Below are positions 32,644 to 41,540 of a stretch of 64,000 bases of DNA, one piece after another. Each line of letters starts with the position of its first letter. Position 1 is the stretch's first letter. Location of the stretch: NCBI RefSeq assembly GCF_019104725.1, contig NZ_JAHRXF010000033.1, positions 1 through 64,000 on the forward strand, read 5' to 3'. Below the pieces are notes generated by a model. That model worked only from the letters and a program-made list of their open reading frames with translations, was not told the origin of the DNA and searched no databases. Source of the DNA: Streptomyces corallincola. Its GTDB lineage: Bacteria; Actinomycetota; Actinomycetes; Streptomycetales; Streptomycetaceae. The translations under genes were made by a program, and so were the position numbers.

Positions 32644-33393
32644 TCAGCGTCCCCGCCGTATCCGCACCACGAAGTCGTGCAGGGCGTCCCGCGCGGTGGG
32701 GGTGTCGGGCAGGGGCGAGGCGGCCTGGGCCGCGTCCAGCACCGTGTGCAGCCGCTCCACGTCGGCCTCGGCGCGCCGGGGGTCGATGACGGCGCGTCCG
32801 TGCTCGCGCCCTGCCTTGGCGGCGATCAGCTCGGGGAGGTAGGCGGGCGCGGTCAACCGGTCGAGCAGGGTGGGCAGATGGGGCTGCACCTCGCCGGAGC
32901 GCATCAGGTGGATGCCAGTGAGCAGCACCCGGAACGTGTAGAGCAGCGGCTTGAGTTCGCCGGTCCTCTCGAAGAGCCGCCACTGGGTGGCGGCGAACCC
33001 CCGGTAGTGGTGGGCGTGGTGGACGGTGAGCACGCCGGGGGCGAGCGCGGCGAGTTCGCGGTGCGCCTCGCCGGTGTGCGCGACCAGCGGGGAGAGCAGC
33101 TGCTCCAGTACGTGGCCGTTGCGGCGGAGCATCAGCCGGACGAACTTGCGGACGTCGTGGGTGACGAGGTCCATCTCGACGCCGTGGCGCACCCAGACCC
33201 GGCTGCGGGTCTCCTCCGGCTCGCGCAGCCCGGTCAGGTCGGCGGTCGGCAGCAGGTGGGCGCCGCGCAGGTCCAGGTCGGAGTCCTCGGAGGGGAATCC
33301 GTACAGATGGGCTCCGGAGACGGTGGCGAACAGCAGCGGGTCGGGCTGTTCGGCGATCACCGGTGCCAGGTCCAGGTCCAGGGTGTCGATCAT
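32644..33393 (-). CDS. nucleotidyltransferase domain protein B
   Basis: This 249-residue protein has a nucleotidyltransferase core: SGAHLYGFPSEDSDLDLRGAHLLP (Gly-Ser-type loop and D-x-D) and EMDLVTHDVRKFVRLMLRRNGHVLEQLLSPL. It is distantly similar to the convergent gene at 31933, so the two may be ancient paralogues. Its ATG is 4 bp downstream of the ADP-ribosylglycohydrolase stop codon, so both are in one operon with the Nudix regulator. Confidence 0.82.
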   Translation of the reverse strand: MIDTLDLDLAPVIAEQPDPLLFATVSGAHLYGFPSEDSDLDLRGAHLLPTADLTGLREPEETRSRVWVRHGVEMDLVTHDVRKFVRLMLRRNGHVLEQLLSPLVAHTGEAHRELAALAPGVLTVHHAHHYRGFAATQWRLFERTGELKPLLYTFRVLLTGIHLMRSGEVQPHLPTLLDRLTAPAYLPELIAAKAGREHGRAVIDPRRAEADVERLHTVLDAAQAASPLPDTPTARDALHDFVVRIRRGR

Positions 33394-33397
33394 GCCG

Positions 33398-34432
33398 TCA
33401 AGCGTCCCAGAGCACTCCGAGCGCCGACAGGTCCGTTCGGTACTCGATCCGTTCCGCCCAGGCGGCGGGCCACGCCCCGGCGCCGAGCCAGGCGCCCGCG
33501 AACGCGCCGGTGAGGCAGGCGATGGAGTCGGAGTCGCCGGAGGAACAGGCGGCCCGGCGGAGCGCGGTGACGGGTTCGTCGGGGAACTGCAGGAAGCAGA
33601 GCAGCCCGGTGGCGAGCGCCTCCTCGGCGGTCCAGCCCGCGCCGGTGGCCAGACACGGGTCGAGTTCCGGTGAGGCGGTGCGTACGGCGTGCTCCAGGCG
33701 GCCCAGGATCTCCAGGCACTCGTCCCAGCCGCGCGCGGCGAAGTGCTCCGGCGTGGGGTCCTGGGCGCGGGTCCACAGGTCACCGAGCCAGGTGTGGTCG
33801 TAGCGGGTGCGGTGCTCGAACGCGTAGGAGCGCAGCCGTCCGACGAGTCCGGCCGGGTCGGCCCCGTCGGCGAGCAGCCGTACGGCGTGCGCGGTGAGGT
33901 CGGAGGCGGCCAGCGCGGTGGGGTGGCCGTGGGTGAACGCGGCCTGCGACTGGGCGGCGCCGGACCGCTGTTCGGGGCTCAGTCCGGGGACGAGCCCGAC
34001 GGGCGCGACGCGCATGTTGGCGCCGCAGCCCTTGGAGTCGATCCGGCTGGCGTCCCGCCAGTCCCGGCCTTCCGCCTTGAGCAGTTCGCAGGCGGTGAGG
34101 CAGGTCCGGCCGGGTGCGCGGTTGTTGTCGGGCGAGAGGAACCACTCCACGAACTCCTCGCGCAACGGCCTCTCCAGGCGCTTCGGTGCGAGATACCCCC
34201 TGCTCATGGCGGTGGCGAGGGCCCGCCCCACGGAGAGCGTCATCTGTGTGTCGTCGGAGACGAACGCACGCTGGGGCAGCTCCATCTCCCGCCAGGGCCC
34301 GCACGTGGCGAGGATGGAGGGCACGTCGTTGAACTCGGTGGGGAAGCCGAGGGCGTCCCCGAGGGCGAGTCCGGTCAGCGATCCGGTGGCGGCGCGCTTG
34401 CCCGGCCGGGCGGTGGTCATGCCGGTGGTCAT
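33398..34432 (-). CDS. ADP-ribosylglycohydrolase family protein (DraG-like)
   Basis: This 344-residue protein has SLTGLALGDALGFPTEFND at the N-terminus and FVSDDTQMTLSVGRAL, where the paired Asp-Asp-Thr coordinate magnesium in DraG-type hydrolases. Later acidic blocks (SSGDSDSIACLTGAFAGAWLG) give the second metal site. It should remove ADP-ribose from a target. The ATG overlaps the Nudix gene's stop codon by 4 nt, so the two are translated together. An in-frame ATG 12 nt later is an alternative start. Confidence 0.9.
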   Translation of the reverse strand: MTTGMTTARPGKRAATGSLTGLALGDALGFPTEFNDVPSILATCGPWREMELPQRAFVSDDTQMTLSVGRALATAMSRGYLAPKRLERPLREEFVEWFLSPDNNRAPGRTCLTACELLKAEGRDWRDASRIDSKGCGANMRVAPVGLVPGLSPEQRSGAAQSQAAFTHGHPTALAASDLTAHAVRLLADGADPAGLVGRLRSYAFEHRTRYDHTWLGDLWTRAQDPTPEHFAARGWDECLEILGRLEHAVRTASPELDPCLATGAGWTAEEALATGLLCFLQFPDEPVTALRRAACSSGDSDSIACLTGAFAGAWLGAGAWPAAWAERIEYRTDLSALGVLWDA

Positions 34433-35148
34433 GGGGTACGTCCTTCCCTGGGCGGGCGGAGCAGGGGCGGGTGGAGTGCGGTGGCCGGTCCGGCGCGGTA
34501 GAGGGCGGCGGGTTTGCCGCGCCCCTGGGTGAGCCGGGCGGCGCCGGGCACGGGGGCGACGAAGCCGGGCACGGCGAGCGCCTTGCGGCGGAAGTTGGCC
34601 GCGTCCAGCGGGGTGTCCCACACCGTCTCGTAGACCTGGCGCAGCTCACCGAGGGTGAACTCGGGCGGGCAGAACGCGGTGGCGGCGCCGGTGTTCTCCA
34701 GCAGCGCGCGCACGCGTTCGCGGGCGTCGGCCAGGATGCGGTCGTGGTCGAAGGCGAGCGTCCCGGCGGCGGTGCAGGGCAGCCAGCGGGCCTGGGCCGC
34801 GTCGCCGCCGCCGCGCGGTTCGGGCGGGTCGGCCAGCAGCGCGGTGAAGGCGACCGAGACGACCCGCATCCGGGGGTCGCGGCCGGGCTCGCTGTAGGTG
34901 CGCAGCTGCTCCAGGCGCAGGCCGGGCAGGGCGTCGAGCCCGGTCTCCTCGGCGAGTTCGCGCCGGGCGGCGGTCTCGGCGGACTCGTCGGGCAGCAGGA
35001 ACCCGCCGGGCAGCGCCCAGCGGCCCGCGTACGGCTCCTGCCCGCGCTCCACGAGGAGGACGTGCAGCGCGCCCGCCCGGACGGTGAGGACGGCCAGATC
35101 GACGGTGACGGCGAACGGCTCGTGGGCGTACTTGTCGTAACCGCGCAC
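34429..35148 (-). CDS. Nudix regulator of NrtR type
   Basis: This 239-residue protein has a Nudix box GGFLLPDESAETAARRELAEETGL (about residues 49-72), then a C-terminal winged-helix-like region with FTLGELRQVYETVWDTPLDAANFRRKAL. That layout is typical of NrtR, a repressor that binds ADP-ribose-type ligands. It is followed by an ADP-ribosylglycohydrolase and a nucleotidyltransferase. A palindromic operator lies just upstream. GTG start with GGAGG 9 nt before it. Alternatively it is only a Nudix hydrolase. Confidence 0.8.
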   Translation of the reverse strand: MRGYDKYAHEPFAVTVDLAVLTVRAGALHVLLVERGQEPYAGRWALPGGFLLPDESAETAARRELAEETGLDALPGLRLEQLRTYSEPGRDPRMRVVSVAFTALLADPPEPRGGGDAAQARWLPCTAAGTLAFDHDRILADARERVRALLENTGAATAFCPPEFTLGELRQVYETVWDTPLDAANFRRKALAVPGFVAPVPGAARLTQGRGKPAALYRAGPATALHPPLLRPPREGRTP

Positions 35149-35165
35149 CCGACCCCCTCCGATTA

Positions 35166-35182
35166 ATGGTCTTCTTGACCAT
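35166..35182. promoter_or_regulatory. putative operator of the NrtR-like operon
   Basis: ATGGTC-TTCTT-GACCAT is a perfect 6-bp-arm inverted repeat 18 bp upstream of the Nudix start codon. It may be the operator that the Nudix protein binds to control its own operon. Confidence 0.55.
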
Positions 35183-35240
35183 AAAGGGTGAACAGGGTTC
35201 GTCACAAGCCCTGTTGGCCGTCGTAGGCGCATCAGCAAAG

Positions 35241-35274
35241 CGGCCCGCACCCCGGTGATCCGGGGTGCGGGCCG
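35241..35274 (-). terminator. terminator of rluB
   Basis: A perfect 15-bp stem with a TGAT loop lies about 40 nt downstream of the rluB stop codon. Confidence 0.8.
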
Positions 35275-35312
35275 CGTGCGAGCCGCCGGTGGGAGGGGCG
35301 GGGAGAGCGGGC

Positions 35313-36383
35313 CTAGAGATCGACTTCCTTCATCAGCATGCCGACCTCCGTGTTGGACAGCCGCCGCAGCCAGCCCGACTTCTGGTCGCCCAGGGTGATC
35401 GGGCCGAAGGCGGTGCGGACCAGCTTGTCCACGGGGAAGCCCGCCTCCGCGAGCATCCGGCGCACGATGTGCTTGCGGCCCTCGTGCAGGACCACCTCGA
35501 CCAGGTAGTTCTTGCCGGTCTGCTCCACCACCCGGAAGTGGTCGGCGCGGGCGTACCCGTCCTCCAGCTGGATGCCGTCCTTCAGGCGCTTGCCGAGGTC
35601 GCGCGGGATCGGGCCGACGATGTGCGCGAGGTAGGTCTTCTTCACGCCGTACTTCGGGTGCGTGAGGCGGTGCGCCAGCTCGCCGTGGTTGGTGAGCAGG
35701 ATGACACCCTCGGTCTCGGTGTCGAGCCGTCCCACGTGGAACAACCGGGTCTCGCGGTTGGTGACGTAGTCCCCGAGGGACTGGCGGCCCTCCGGGTCCT
35801 CCATCGTGGAGACGACACCGGCGGGCTTGTTCAGCGAGAAGAACTGGTACGACTGCGTGGCGACGGTCAGCCCGTCCACCCGGACCTCGTCCTTCTCCGG
35901 GTCCACGCGGCGGCCCTGCTCCAGCACGATCTCGCCGTTGATCTCGACGCGGGCCTGCTCGATCAGCTCCTCGCAGGCGCGCCGCGAGCCGTAACCGGCA
36001 CGGGCGAGGACCTTCTGCAGCCGCTCGCCCTCCTGCTCGGCACCGGGGAACGTCTTCGGGAGCTTCACGTCCTTCTTGTCGGCGTACCGCTCGCGGTTGC
36101 GCTCCTCGGCCCGCGCGTCGTACTCGCGCGAGCTGGCCGGAGCGGTCCGGCCGCGCCCTGTGCCCTGGGGCTGCCTCGGGCCACCCTTGGCACCGCCACG
36201 CGCGGCACCGCCCCGGCCCGACTTGGGGCCGTCCTGGGTGCCGCCGGGACCCACGTCGTAGCGGCGCTCCTCCGGGCGGGGCTTGCGGGGGCGGCCCTGC
36301 CCCTGCTGCCGCTCGTCCCGGTCGTTGCCGGCGCCGCGCTGGTTGCCGCGTCCGCTGTTCCTGCCGCTGCCGCTGCTTCGCAT
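35313..36383 (-). CDS. rluB: 23S rRNA pseudouridine synthase, RluB/RsuA type
   Basis: This 356-residue protein has a basic, Gly/Arg-rich N-terminal extension of ~115 residues (GRGNQRG, PRKPRPEERR), then an S4 domain (ERLQKVLARAGYGSRRACEELIEQARVEING) and a pseudouridine synthase domain with FHVGRLDTETEGVILLTNHGELAHRLTHPKYGVKKTYLAHI. The catalytic aspartate is in GRLDTET. It modifies rRNA. The long arginine-rich tail is common in Streptomyces. It is the last gene of the segregation operon. Confidence 0.92.
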   Translation of the reverse strand: MRSSGSGRNSGRGNQRGAGNDRDERQQGQGRPRKPRPEERRYDVGPGGTQDGPKSGRGGAARGGAKGGPRQPQGTGRGRTAPASSREYDARAEERNRERYADKKDVKLPKTFPGAEQEGERLQKVLARAGYGSRRACEELIEQARVEINGEIVLEQGRRVDPEKDEVRVDGLTVATQSYQFFSLNKPAGVVSTMEDPEGRQSLGDYVTNRETRLFHVGRLDTETEGVILLTNHGELAHRLTHPKYGVKKTYLAHIVGPIPRDLGKRLKDGIQLEDGYARADHFRVVEQTGKNYLVEVVLHEGRKHIVRRMLAEAGFPVDKLVRTAFGPITLGDQKSGWLRRLSNTEVGMLMKEVDL

Positions 36384-36396
36384 CAAGGTTTCCGTC

Positions 36397-37062
36397 TTAG
36401 TCGTCTGCGTCTTCGCCCCCGGGCGCGTCGGGCGCGTCGGGGTCGAACGACGGTACCCCCTCCAGCGTCTCGGCCTCGATCGCCTCCGCCTCCGGGAGGA
36501 AGGGGGCGAGTTCCGGCAGTTCGTCCAGGCCGCGCAGGCCCATCCGCTCCAGGAAGTAGTTCGTCGTCCTGTACAGGATCGCACCTGTTTCGGGTTCCGT
36601 GCCCGCCTCCTCGACCAGACCCCGCTGGAGGAGGGTGCGCATCACGCCGTCGCAGTTCACCCCGCGCACCGCGGAGACCCGGCTGCGGCTGACCGGCTGG
36701 CGGTACGCGACGACCGCGAGCGTCTCCAGCGCGGCCTGGGTGAGACGGGCGGTCTGCCCGTCCAGGGCGAGGCGTTCCACGGCGGGCGCGTAGGCGGCCC
36801 GGCTGTAGAAGCGCCAGCCGCCCGCGACGAACCGCAGCTCGAAACCGCGCCCCTGGGCGGTGTACTCGTCGGCCAGCTCCCGCAGCGCGTCCGCGACCCG
36901 GCGCCGGGGCCGCTCCAGGAGGCGGGACAGGTGCTCCTCGGTCGCGGGTTCGTCCACGACCATGAGGACCGCCTCCAGGGCGGGCTTGAGAGCGAGGTCC
37001 GCCACCGGGCTCGGCGCCTCCGGCAGCTCCGCGCGGTGCGCCTGGACGCGGGGCTCGTTCAT
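36397..37062 (-). CDS. scpB: segregation and condensation protein B
   Basis: This 221-residue protein has two winged-helix regions, LKPALEAVLMVVDEPATEEHLSRLLERP and TQAALETLAVVAYRQPVSRSRVSAVRGVNCDGVMRTLLQRGLVEEAG, as in ScpB. It binds ScpA and the Smc head in the condensin complex. Its ATG overlaps the scpA stop by 4 nt. The acidic tail (DPDAPDAPGGEDADD) is a local feature. Confidence 0.93.
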   Translation of the reverse strand: MNEPRVQAHRAELPEAPSPVADLALKPALEAVLMVVDEPATEEHLSRLLERPRRRVADALRELADEYTAQGRGFELRFVAGGWRFYSRAAYAPAVERLALDGQTARLTQAALETLAVVAYRQPVSRSRVSAVRGVNCDGVMRTLLQRGLVEEAGTEPETGAILYRTTNYFLERMGLRGLDELPELAPFLPEAEAIEAETLEGVPSFDPDAPDAPGGEDADD

Positions 37063-38114
37063 GCCTTCTCCTTGGCCGGTGCCTCGGCGGGCCGGTCGAA
37101 CTCGTCGGTGACTGTCGGCGCCGCCGTGCCGTCGCCGCCGGTCCAGCGCACGGTCAGCTCCCCGAGGGCGGTCTCCTGGTCGAGGGCGACGGCCTTGTCC
37201 CGGTACAGCTCCAGCAGCGCCAGGAACCGCGCCACGACGGTCAGGGTGTCGTCGGTGTCGTCCACCAGGTCCCGGAAGCTGGCCTCGCCCACCTCCCGCA
37301 GCCGCGCCACCACCAGGTCCGCCTGCTCCCGCACACTGACCAGCGGGGCGTGGATGTGGTCCACGTACACCTGCGGCCTGGGCCTCGGCTGCATCGCCTT
37401 CACCGCGAGCCGGGCGAACCCCTCGGGGCCGATGCCGATGACCACCTCGGGCAGCAGCGCGGCGTGCTCGGGCTCCAGGCCGACGGTACGGGGGTACCGG
37501 CGGGCCTCCTCGTCCAGCCGCTCGTTGAAGATGTCCGCGATCCGCTTGTACGCCCGGTACTGCAACAGCCGCGCGAACAGCAGGTCCCGCGCCTCCAGCA
37601 GCGCGAGATCCCCCTCGTCCTCCACCTCGGCGGCGGGCAGCAGCCGGGCCGCCTTCAGATCCAGCAGGGTCGCGGCGACGACCAGGAACTCCGTCGTCCG
37701 GTCCAGGTCCCAGTCCGCGCCCATCGCCCGGATGTGCGCCATGAACTCGTCGGTCACCTTCGACAGCGCCACCTCCGTGACGTCCATCCGGTGCTTGGCG
37801 ATGAGCTGGAGCAGCAGGTCGAAGGGGCCCTCGAAGTTGGCGAGCCGGACCGTGAAGACGCCGGTGCGGGCGCCGTCGGCGGAATCGGCGGGGGCCGGGG
37901 GCCCGGCGTCGGTCTCCGGCACCGGCTCTCCGGTGTCCGGCCCGGCGGTGCCGGGGGCGTCCGCCTCGGGGACCGGCAGGGCCGCGGGCTCCGCGTCGGC
38001 CACCTCCGCGGGCCCCGCCGGTACGGCGGACGGAGCGGGGTACGGGTCCGGGCCCCGGCCCAGGGCTCGTCTGCGGGACGGGGGGCCGGGGTGGGGCACG
38101 TCGTTCGAGGTCAT
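37059..38114 (-). CDS. scpA: segregation and condensation protein A
   Basis: This 351-residue kleisin has a long acidic Pro/Ala-rich N-terminal region (residues 1-~85), then VRLANFEGPFDLLLQLIAKHRMDVTEVALSKVTDEFMAHIRAM and a C-terminal winged-helix region with VVARFLALLELYRDKAVALDQETALGELTVRW. ScpA bridges the Smc heads with ScpB. The N-terminal extension is longer than in most bacteria. It is encoded downstream of an RHH protein and a ParA-like gene. Confidence 0.93.
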   Translation of the reverse strand: MTSNDVPHPGPPSRRRALGRGPDPYPAPSAVPAGPAEVADAEPAALPVPEADAPGTAGPDTGEPVPETDAGPPAPADSADGARTGVFTVRLANFEGPFDLLLQLIAKHRMDVTEVALSKVTDEFMAHIRAMGADWDLDRTTEFLVVAATLLDLKAARLLPAAEVEDEGDLALLEARDLLFARLLQYRAYKRIADIFNERLDEEARRYPRTVGLEPEHAALLPEVVIGIGPEGFARLAVKAMQPRPRPQVYVDHIHAPLVSVREQADLVVARLREVGEASFRDLVDDTDDTLTVVARFLALLELYRDKAVALDQETALGELTVRWTGGDGTAAPTVTDEFDRPAEAPAKEKA

Positions 38115-38152
38115 GGCCGTCGCAGGCTACCGCCCGGCGGGCGCCGGGACGG

Positions 38153-38731
38153 TCAGCGACCCCGCAGGCGGCGGACCAGGATGCTGGCTTCGCCGCGCGA
38201 CTCCAGGTCGGCGAGGACCACGGCGACCGCCTCGCGGACGATCCGGCCCCGGTCCACGGCGAGGCCGTGCTCGCCGCGCAGCACCAGCCGGGCGTGTTCG
38301 AGGTCCATGAGTTCCTCGGCGGAGACGTACACGGTGATCTTCTCGTCGTGCCGTTCCCGGCCGCTGGGCCGCCGGGCCGGAGCCCGGCCGCGCTTGCGGG
38401 CGGGCTGCACGGTCTGGTCCGGCGCCCGGCCGGAGGCGCCGCCCGCGTCGGATGAACCTTCCTGCGCGGGTGCCCGGCGCCGGGCGGGCGAGGGGTGGGA
38501 CTCACCGCTGTCGGCGGGTTCCGGTTCGGCCGCCGCGTGTTCGGCGCCCTCGCCGTCACCGCCCCGTACGGGCACGGACGGCGGCGCGTCCTCGGCCGCC
38601 GCCACGTCGTCGCTCTCCCCCGCGGGAGCCGGCACCCGAGCCTCGCCGCCCGCCGGACGCCGGGGCGAGGACGACTGCAGCGCCGTCCCCCCGGTCGTAC
38701 GGAACAGTTCGTCGGCTCCGGGCAGACTCAC
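38153..38731 (-). CDS. ribbon-helix-helix-like partner of the ParA gene
   Basis: This 192-residue protein starts SLPGADELFRTTGG. A long disordered Ala/Pro/Glu-rich middle is followed by a C-terminal ~65-residue segment, DEKITVYVSAEELMDLEHARLVLRGEHGLAVDRGRIVREAVAVVLADLESRG, that resembles a ribbon-helix-helix DNA-binding domain. Its start overlaps the ParA-like gene's stop codon by 4 nt (GTGA). GTG 38743 is an alternative. It could be a DNA-binding partner of the ParA-like protein. Confidence 0.72.
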   Translation of the reverse strand: MSLPGADELFRTTGGTALQSSSPRRPAGGEARVPAPAGESDDVAAAEDAPPSVPVRGGDGEGAEHAAAEPEPADSGESHPSPARRRAPAQEGSSDAGGASGRAPDQTVQPARKRGRAPARRPSGRERHDEKITVYVSAEELMDLEHARLVLRGEHGLAVDRGRIVREAVAVVLADLESRGEASILVRRLRGR

Positions 38732-39906
38732 TCGGCGTGACACCGGGCGAGCACCTCCCTGGCGAGCTGGCGGTAGGCGGCGGCGCCCACGGAGTTGGAG
38801 GCGTAGGTGGTGATGGGCTCACCGGCGACCGTGGTCTCCGGGAAGCGGACCGTACGCCCGATGACCGTGTGGTAGACGTGGTCGTCGAACGCCTCGACCA
38901 CGCGCGCGAGGACCTCGCGGCTGTGCACGGTGCGCGAGTCGTACATGGTGGCGAGGATGCCGTCGAGCTCCAGCTCGGGGTTGAGCCGCTCCTGGACCTT
39001 CTCGATGGTCTCGGTCAGCAGGGCCACCCCGCGCAGCGCGAAGAACTCGCACTCCAGCGGCACGATCACCTTGTGCGCGGCGGTCAGCGCGTTGACCGTG
39101 AGCAGGCCGAGCGAGGGCTGGCAGTCGATCACGATGTAGTCGTAGTCGTCCATCAGCGGCTTCAGCGCCCGCTGGAGCGTGGACTCGCGCGCGACCTCGG
39201 AGACGAGCTGCACCTCGGCGGCGGACAGGTCGATGTTGCTGGGCAGCAGGTCCATGTTGGGGACCGCCGTCTTCAGCAGCACCTCGTCCGCCGACATGCC
39301 CCGCTCCATGAGCAGGTTGTAGACGGTGAGGTCCAGCTCCATCGGGTTGACCCCGAGCCCCACCGACAGCGCGCCCTGCGGGTCGAAGTCCACGAGCAGC
39401 ACCCGCCGCCCGTACTCCGCGAGCGCCGCACCCAGGTTGATGGTGGACGTCGTCTTGCCGACGCCGCCCTTCTGGTTGCACATGGCGATGATCTTCGCCG
39501 GACCGTGGTCGGTCAGCGGCCCCGGAATCGGGAAGTACGGCAGCGGGCGCCCGGTCGGGCCCACCCGCTCGCGGCGCTGACGGGCCGCGTCGGGCGCGAG
39601 CGTCGCCGCGTACTCCGGATCGGGCTCGTACTCGGCGTCGGGGTCGTAGAAGTGCCCCTCGGGCAGGTCGTCGTAGTCGGCGAAGTGGTTGCGGGGCGCG
39701 CCACTTCCGTCGCCGGCCGTGCCGTTCACGTGATGGCCATCCATGCTCTGGTGTGCAGTCGGAGCCGGCTGCGGCCCCGGACTCTGGTGGGCTGCGAAGG
39801 TGCGCACCGCGACGGAGCCGACAGCCTCGATTCCCGCGGGACTGCCGTGGACCCGGACCGGCGTTCCTGGCCGACCGCCTCCGGGAGAAAATGTCGACTC
39901 ATTCAC
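38728..39906 (-). CDS. ParA family ATPase (orphan, segregation operon)
   Basis: This 392-residue protein has a disordered ~135-residue N-terminal region and a ParA domain: the deviant Walker A KGGVGKTT, LLVDFDPQGALSVGLG (Walker A') and DDYDYIVIDCQPSLGLLTVNAL (Walker B). It probably uses ATP-driven polymerisation on DNA. No ParB gene is adjacent; an RHH-like protein is coupled instead. It is followed by scpA and scpB. GTG start with AAGGAGGT 10 nt upstream; this long N-terminus is conserved in what I recall of SCO1772. Confidence 0.88.
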   Translation of the reverse strand: MNESTFSPGGGRPGTPVRVHGSPAGIEAVGSVAVRTFAAHQSPGPQPAPTAHQSMDGHHVNGTAGDGSGAPRNHFADYDDLPEGHFYDPDAEYEPDPEYAATLAPDAARQRRERVGPTGRPLPYFPIPGPLTDHGPAKIIAMCNQKGGVGKTTSTINLGAALAEYGRRVLLVDFDPQGALSVGLGVNPMELDLTVYNLLMERGMSADEVLLKTAVPNMDLLPSNIDLSAAEVQLVSEVARESTLQRALKPLMDDYDYIVIDCQPSLGLLTVNALTAAHKVIVPLECEFFALRGVALLTETIEKVQERLNPELELDGILATMYDSRTVHSREVLARVVEAFDDHVYHTVIGRTVRFPETTVAGEPITTYASNSVGAAAYRQLAREVLARCHAE

Positions 39907-40165
39907 AAGTCGTCTTACCTCCTTGGTGACCAGGGAACTTCTGGACAAGTCAGCGTGGCACCATGCCGACGGTTGGCGACTCTATGGCGTGTCGGCGGTC
40001 CGCAGCAACACAATCCGCCGGACCCGGCCGGATGTGTCGGCAATGAAACATCCCGCTGTCAAGGGCGTACGGCCGTCGCACAGCAGGTTTCACGGGTGTA
40101 CGAATCGGTCGAAGCCTTACGTTCGAGGCGAGTTGACCGAGCGTCGCAAAGTGACCATACACACA
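39907..40165. other. promoter region upstream of the ParA-like gene
   Basis: No gene recognised here. It should contain the operon promoter; the ribosome site for the ParA-like gene is at the left edge. No parS-like palindrome was seen. Confidence 0.4.
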
Positions 40166-40200
40166 TCCGGCCGGACCTTGTCGGGCAAGGTCCGGCCGGA
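40166..40200 (-). terminator. terminator of ald
   Basis: A perfect 14-bp stem (40166-40179 with 40187-40200) with a 7-nt loop lies 78 nt after the alanine dehydrogenase stop codon. Confidence 0.75.
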
Positions 40201-40277
40201 CGCGCGGGGTTGACGTGCCGTGTTGACGAATCGCCTTTTCGGACCGGGTGACTTGGCGGTCCGCAGGTGCCGGGAGG

Positions 40278-41402
40278 TCAGCCGAGCAGCGAGGTCAGCT
40301 CCACGTGCTCCAGGCCGTGCGCCTCGGCGACCTCCTTGTAGACGACCTTGCCGTCATGGGTGTTGAGGCCGCGGGCGAGCGCGGCGTCCCGGCGCAGCGC
40401 CTCCACCCAGCCGTTGTCGGCGAGCGAGACGATGTACGGCAGCGTCGCGTTGGTGAGCGCGTTGGTGGAGGTGTTGGGCACCGCGCCGGGCATGTTGGCG
40501 ACGCAGTAGAAGACCGACTCGTGCACCCGGAAGGTCGGCTCGGCGTGCGTGGTGGCGCGGGAGTCCTCGAAGCAGCCGCCCTGGTCGATCGCGATATCGA
40601 CAAGGACACTTCCCGGCTTCATCCGGGCGACCAGCTCGTTGGTGACGAGCTTGGGGGCCTTGGCGCCGGGGATGAGCACGGCGCCGATGACGAGGTCGGC
40701 GTCGAGGACGGCCTTCTCCAGCTCGAAGGTGTTGGACATGATCGCCTTCACCCGGGTGCCGAAGACCTTGTCCGCCTCGCGGAGCTTGTTGATGTCCCGG
40801 TCCAGCAGGGTCACCTCGAAGCCCATGCCGACGGCGACCTGGGTGGCGTTCCAGCCGGAGACACCGCCGCCGATGACGACGGCCTTGGCCGGGGTGACAC
40901 CGGGCACACCGCCGGGCAGCACACCGCGTCCGCCCGCCGGGCGCATCAGGTGGTAGGCGCCGACCTGCGGGGCGAGTCGGCCCGCGACCTCGGACATCGG
41001 GGCGAGCAGCGGCAGCGCGCGGTTCGGCAGCTCGACCGTCTCGTAGGCGATGGCGGTGGTGCCGGACTCGATGAGCGCGTCGGTGCACTCCTTGGAGGCG
41101 GCCAGGTGCAGGTAGGTGAAGAGGATCTGGTCCTTGCGGAGCCGGTGGTACTCCTCCGCCACCGGCTCCTTCACCTTGAGCAGCAGGTCGGCGGCGGCCC
41201 ACACCTCGTCCGCGGTCTCCAGGATTCCGGCGCCCGCCGCGACGTACTCGGCGTCCGGGATCGAGGAACCGAGGCCGGCGCCGCGCTCGACGACGACCTG
41301 GTGGCCGTGGCGCACCAGCTCGTGCACACCGGCGGGGGTGATGGCCACCCGGAACTCGTTGTTCTTGACCTCGCGGGGGATGCCGACCTTCACGTGGATC
41401 AC
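40278..41402 (-). CDS. ald: alanine dehydrogenase
   Basis: This 374-residue protein is the full length of the Ald family. It starts KVGIPREVKNNEFRVAITPAGV, has the RPAGGRGVLPGGVPG and NAD-binding VVIGGGVSGWNATQVAVGMGFEVTLLDRD, and NMPGAVPNTSTNALTNATLPYI near the C-terminus. It converts L-alanine and NAD to pyruvate and ammonia. The first of the nearby GTG codons gives the usual N-terminus and was chosen. Confidence 0.94.
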   Translation of the reverse strand: MIHVKVGIPREVKNNEFRVAITPAGVHELVRHGHQVVVERGAGLGSSIPDAEYVAAGAGILETADEVWAAADLLLKVKEPVAEEYHRLRKDQILFTYLHLAASKECTDALIESGTTAIAYETVELPNRALPLLAPMSEVAGRLAPQVGAYHLMRPAGGRGVLPGGVPGVTPAKAVVIGGGVSGWNATQVAVGMGFEVTLLDRDINKLREADKVFGTRVKAIMSNTFELEKAVLDADLVIGAVLIPGAKAPKLVTNELVARMKPGSVLVDIAIDQGGCFEDSRATTHAEPTFRVHESVFYCVANMPGAVPNTSTNALTNATLPYIVSLADNGWVEALRRDAALARGLNTHDGKVVYKEVAEAHGLEHVELTSLLG

Positions 41403-41540
41403 GGTCCTTGGCTCAGAGGGTGTGGGGATGCGTTTCATGACATACCCGGCCGCGCGCGGGCACACCGGGAGACACCGCAGGAGAACGAGCGGCAGAGCCA
41501 GTTTAATGAAGGTGTTCCCGCTGTCTAGCCTTTCATTGCT

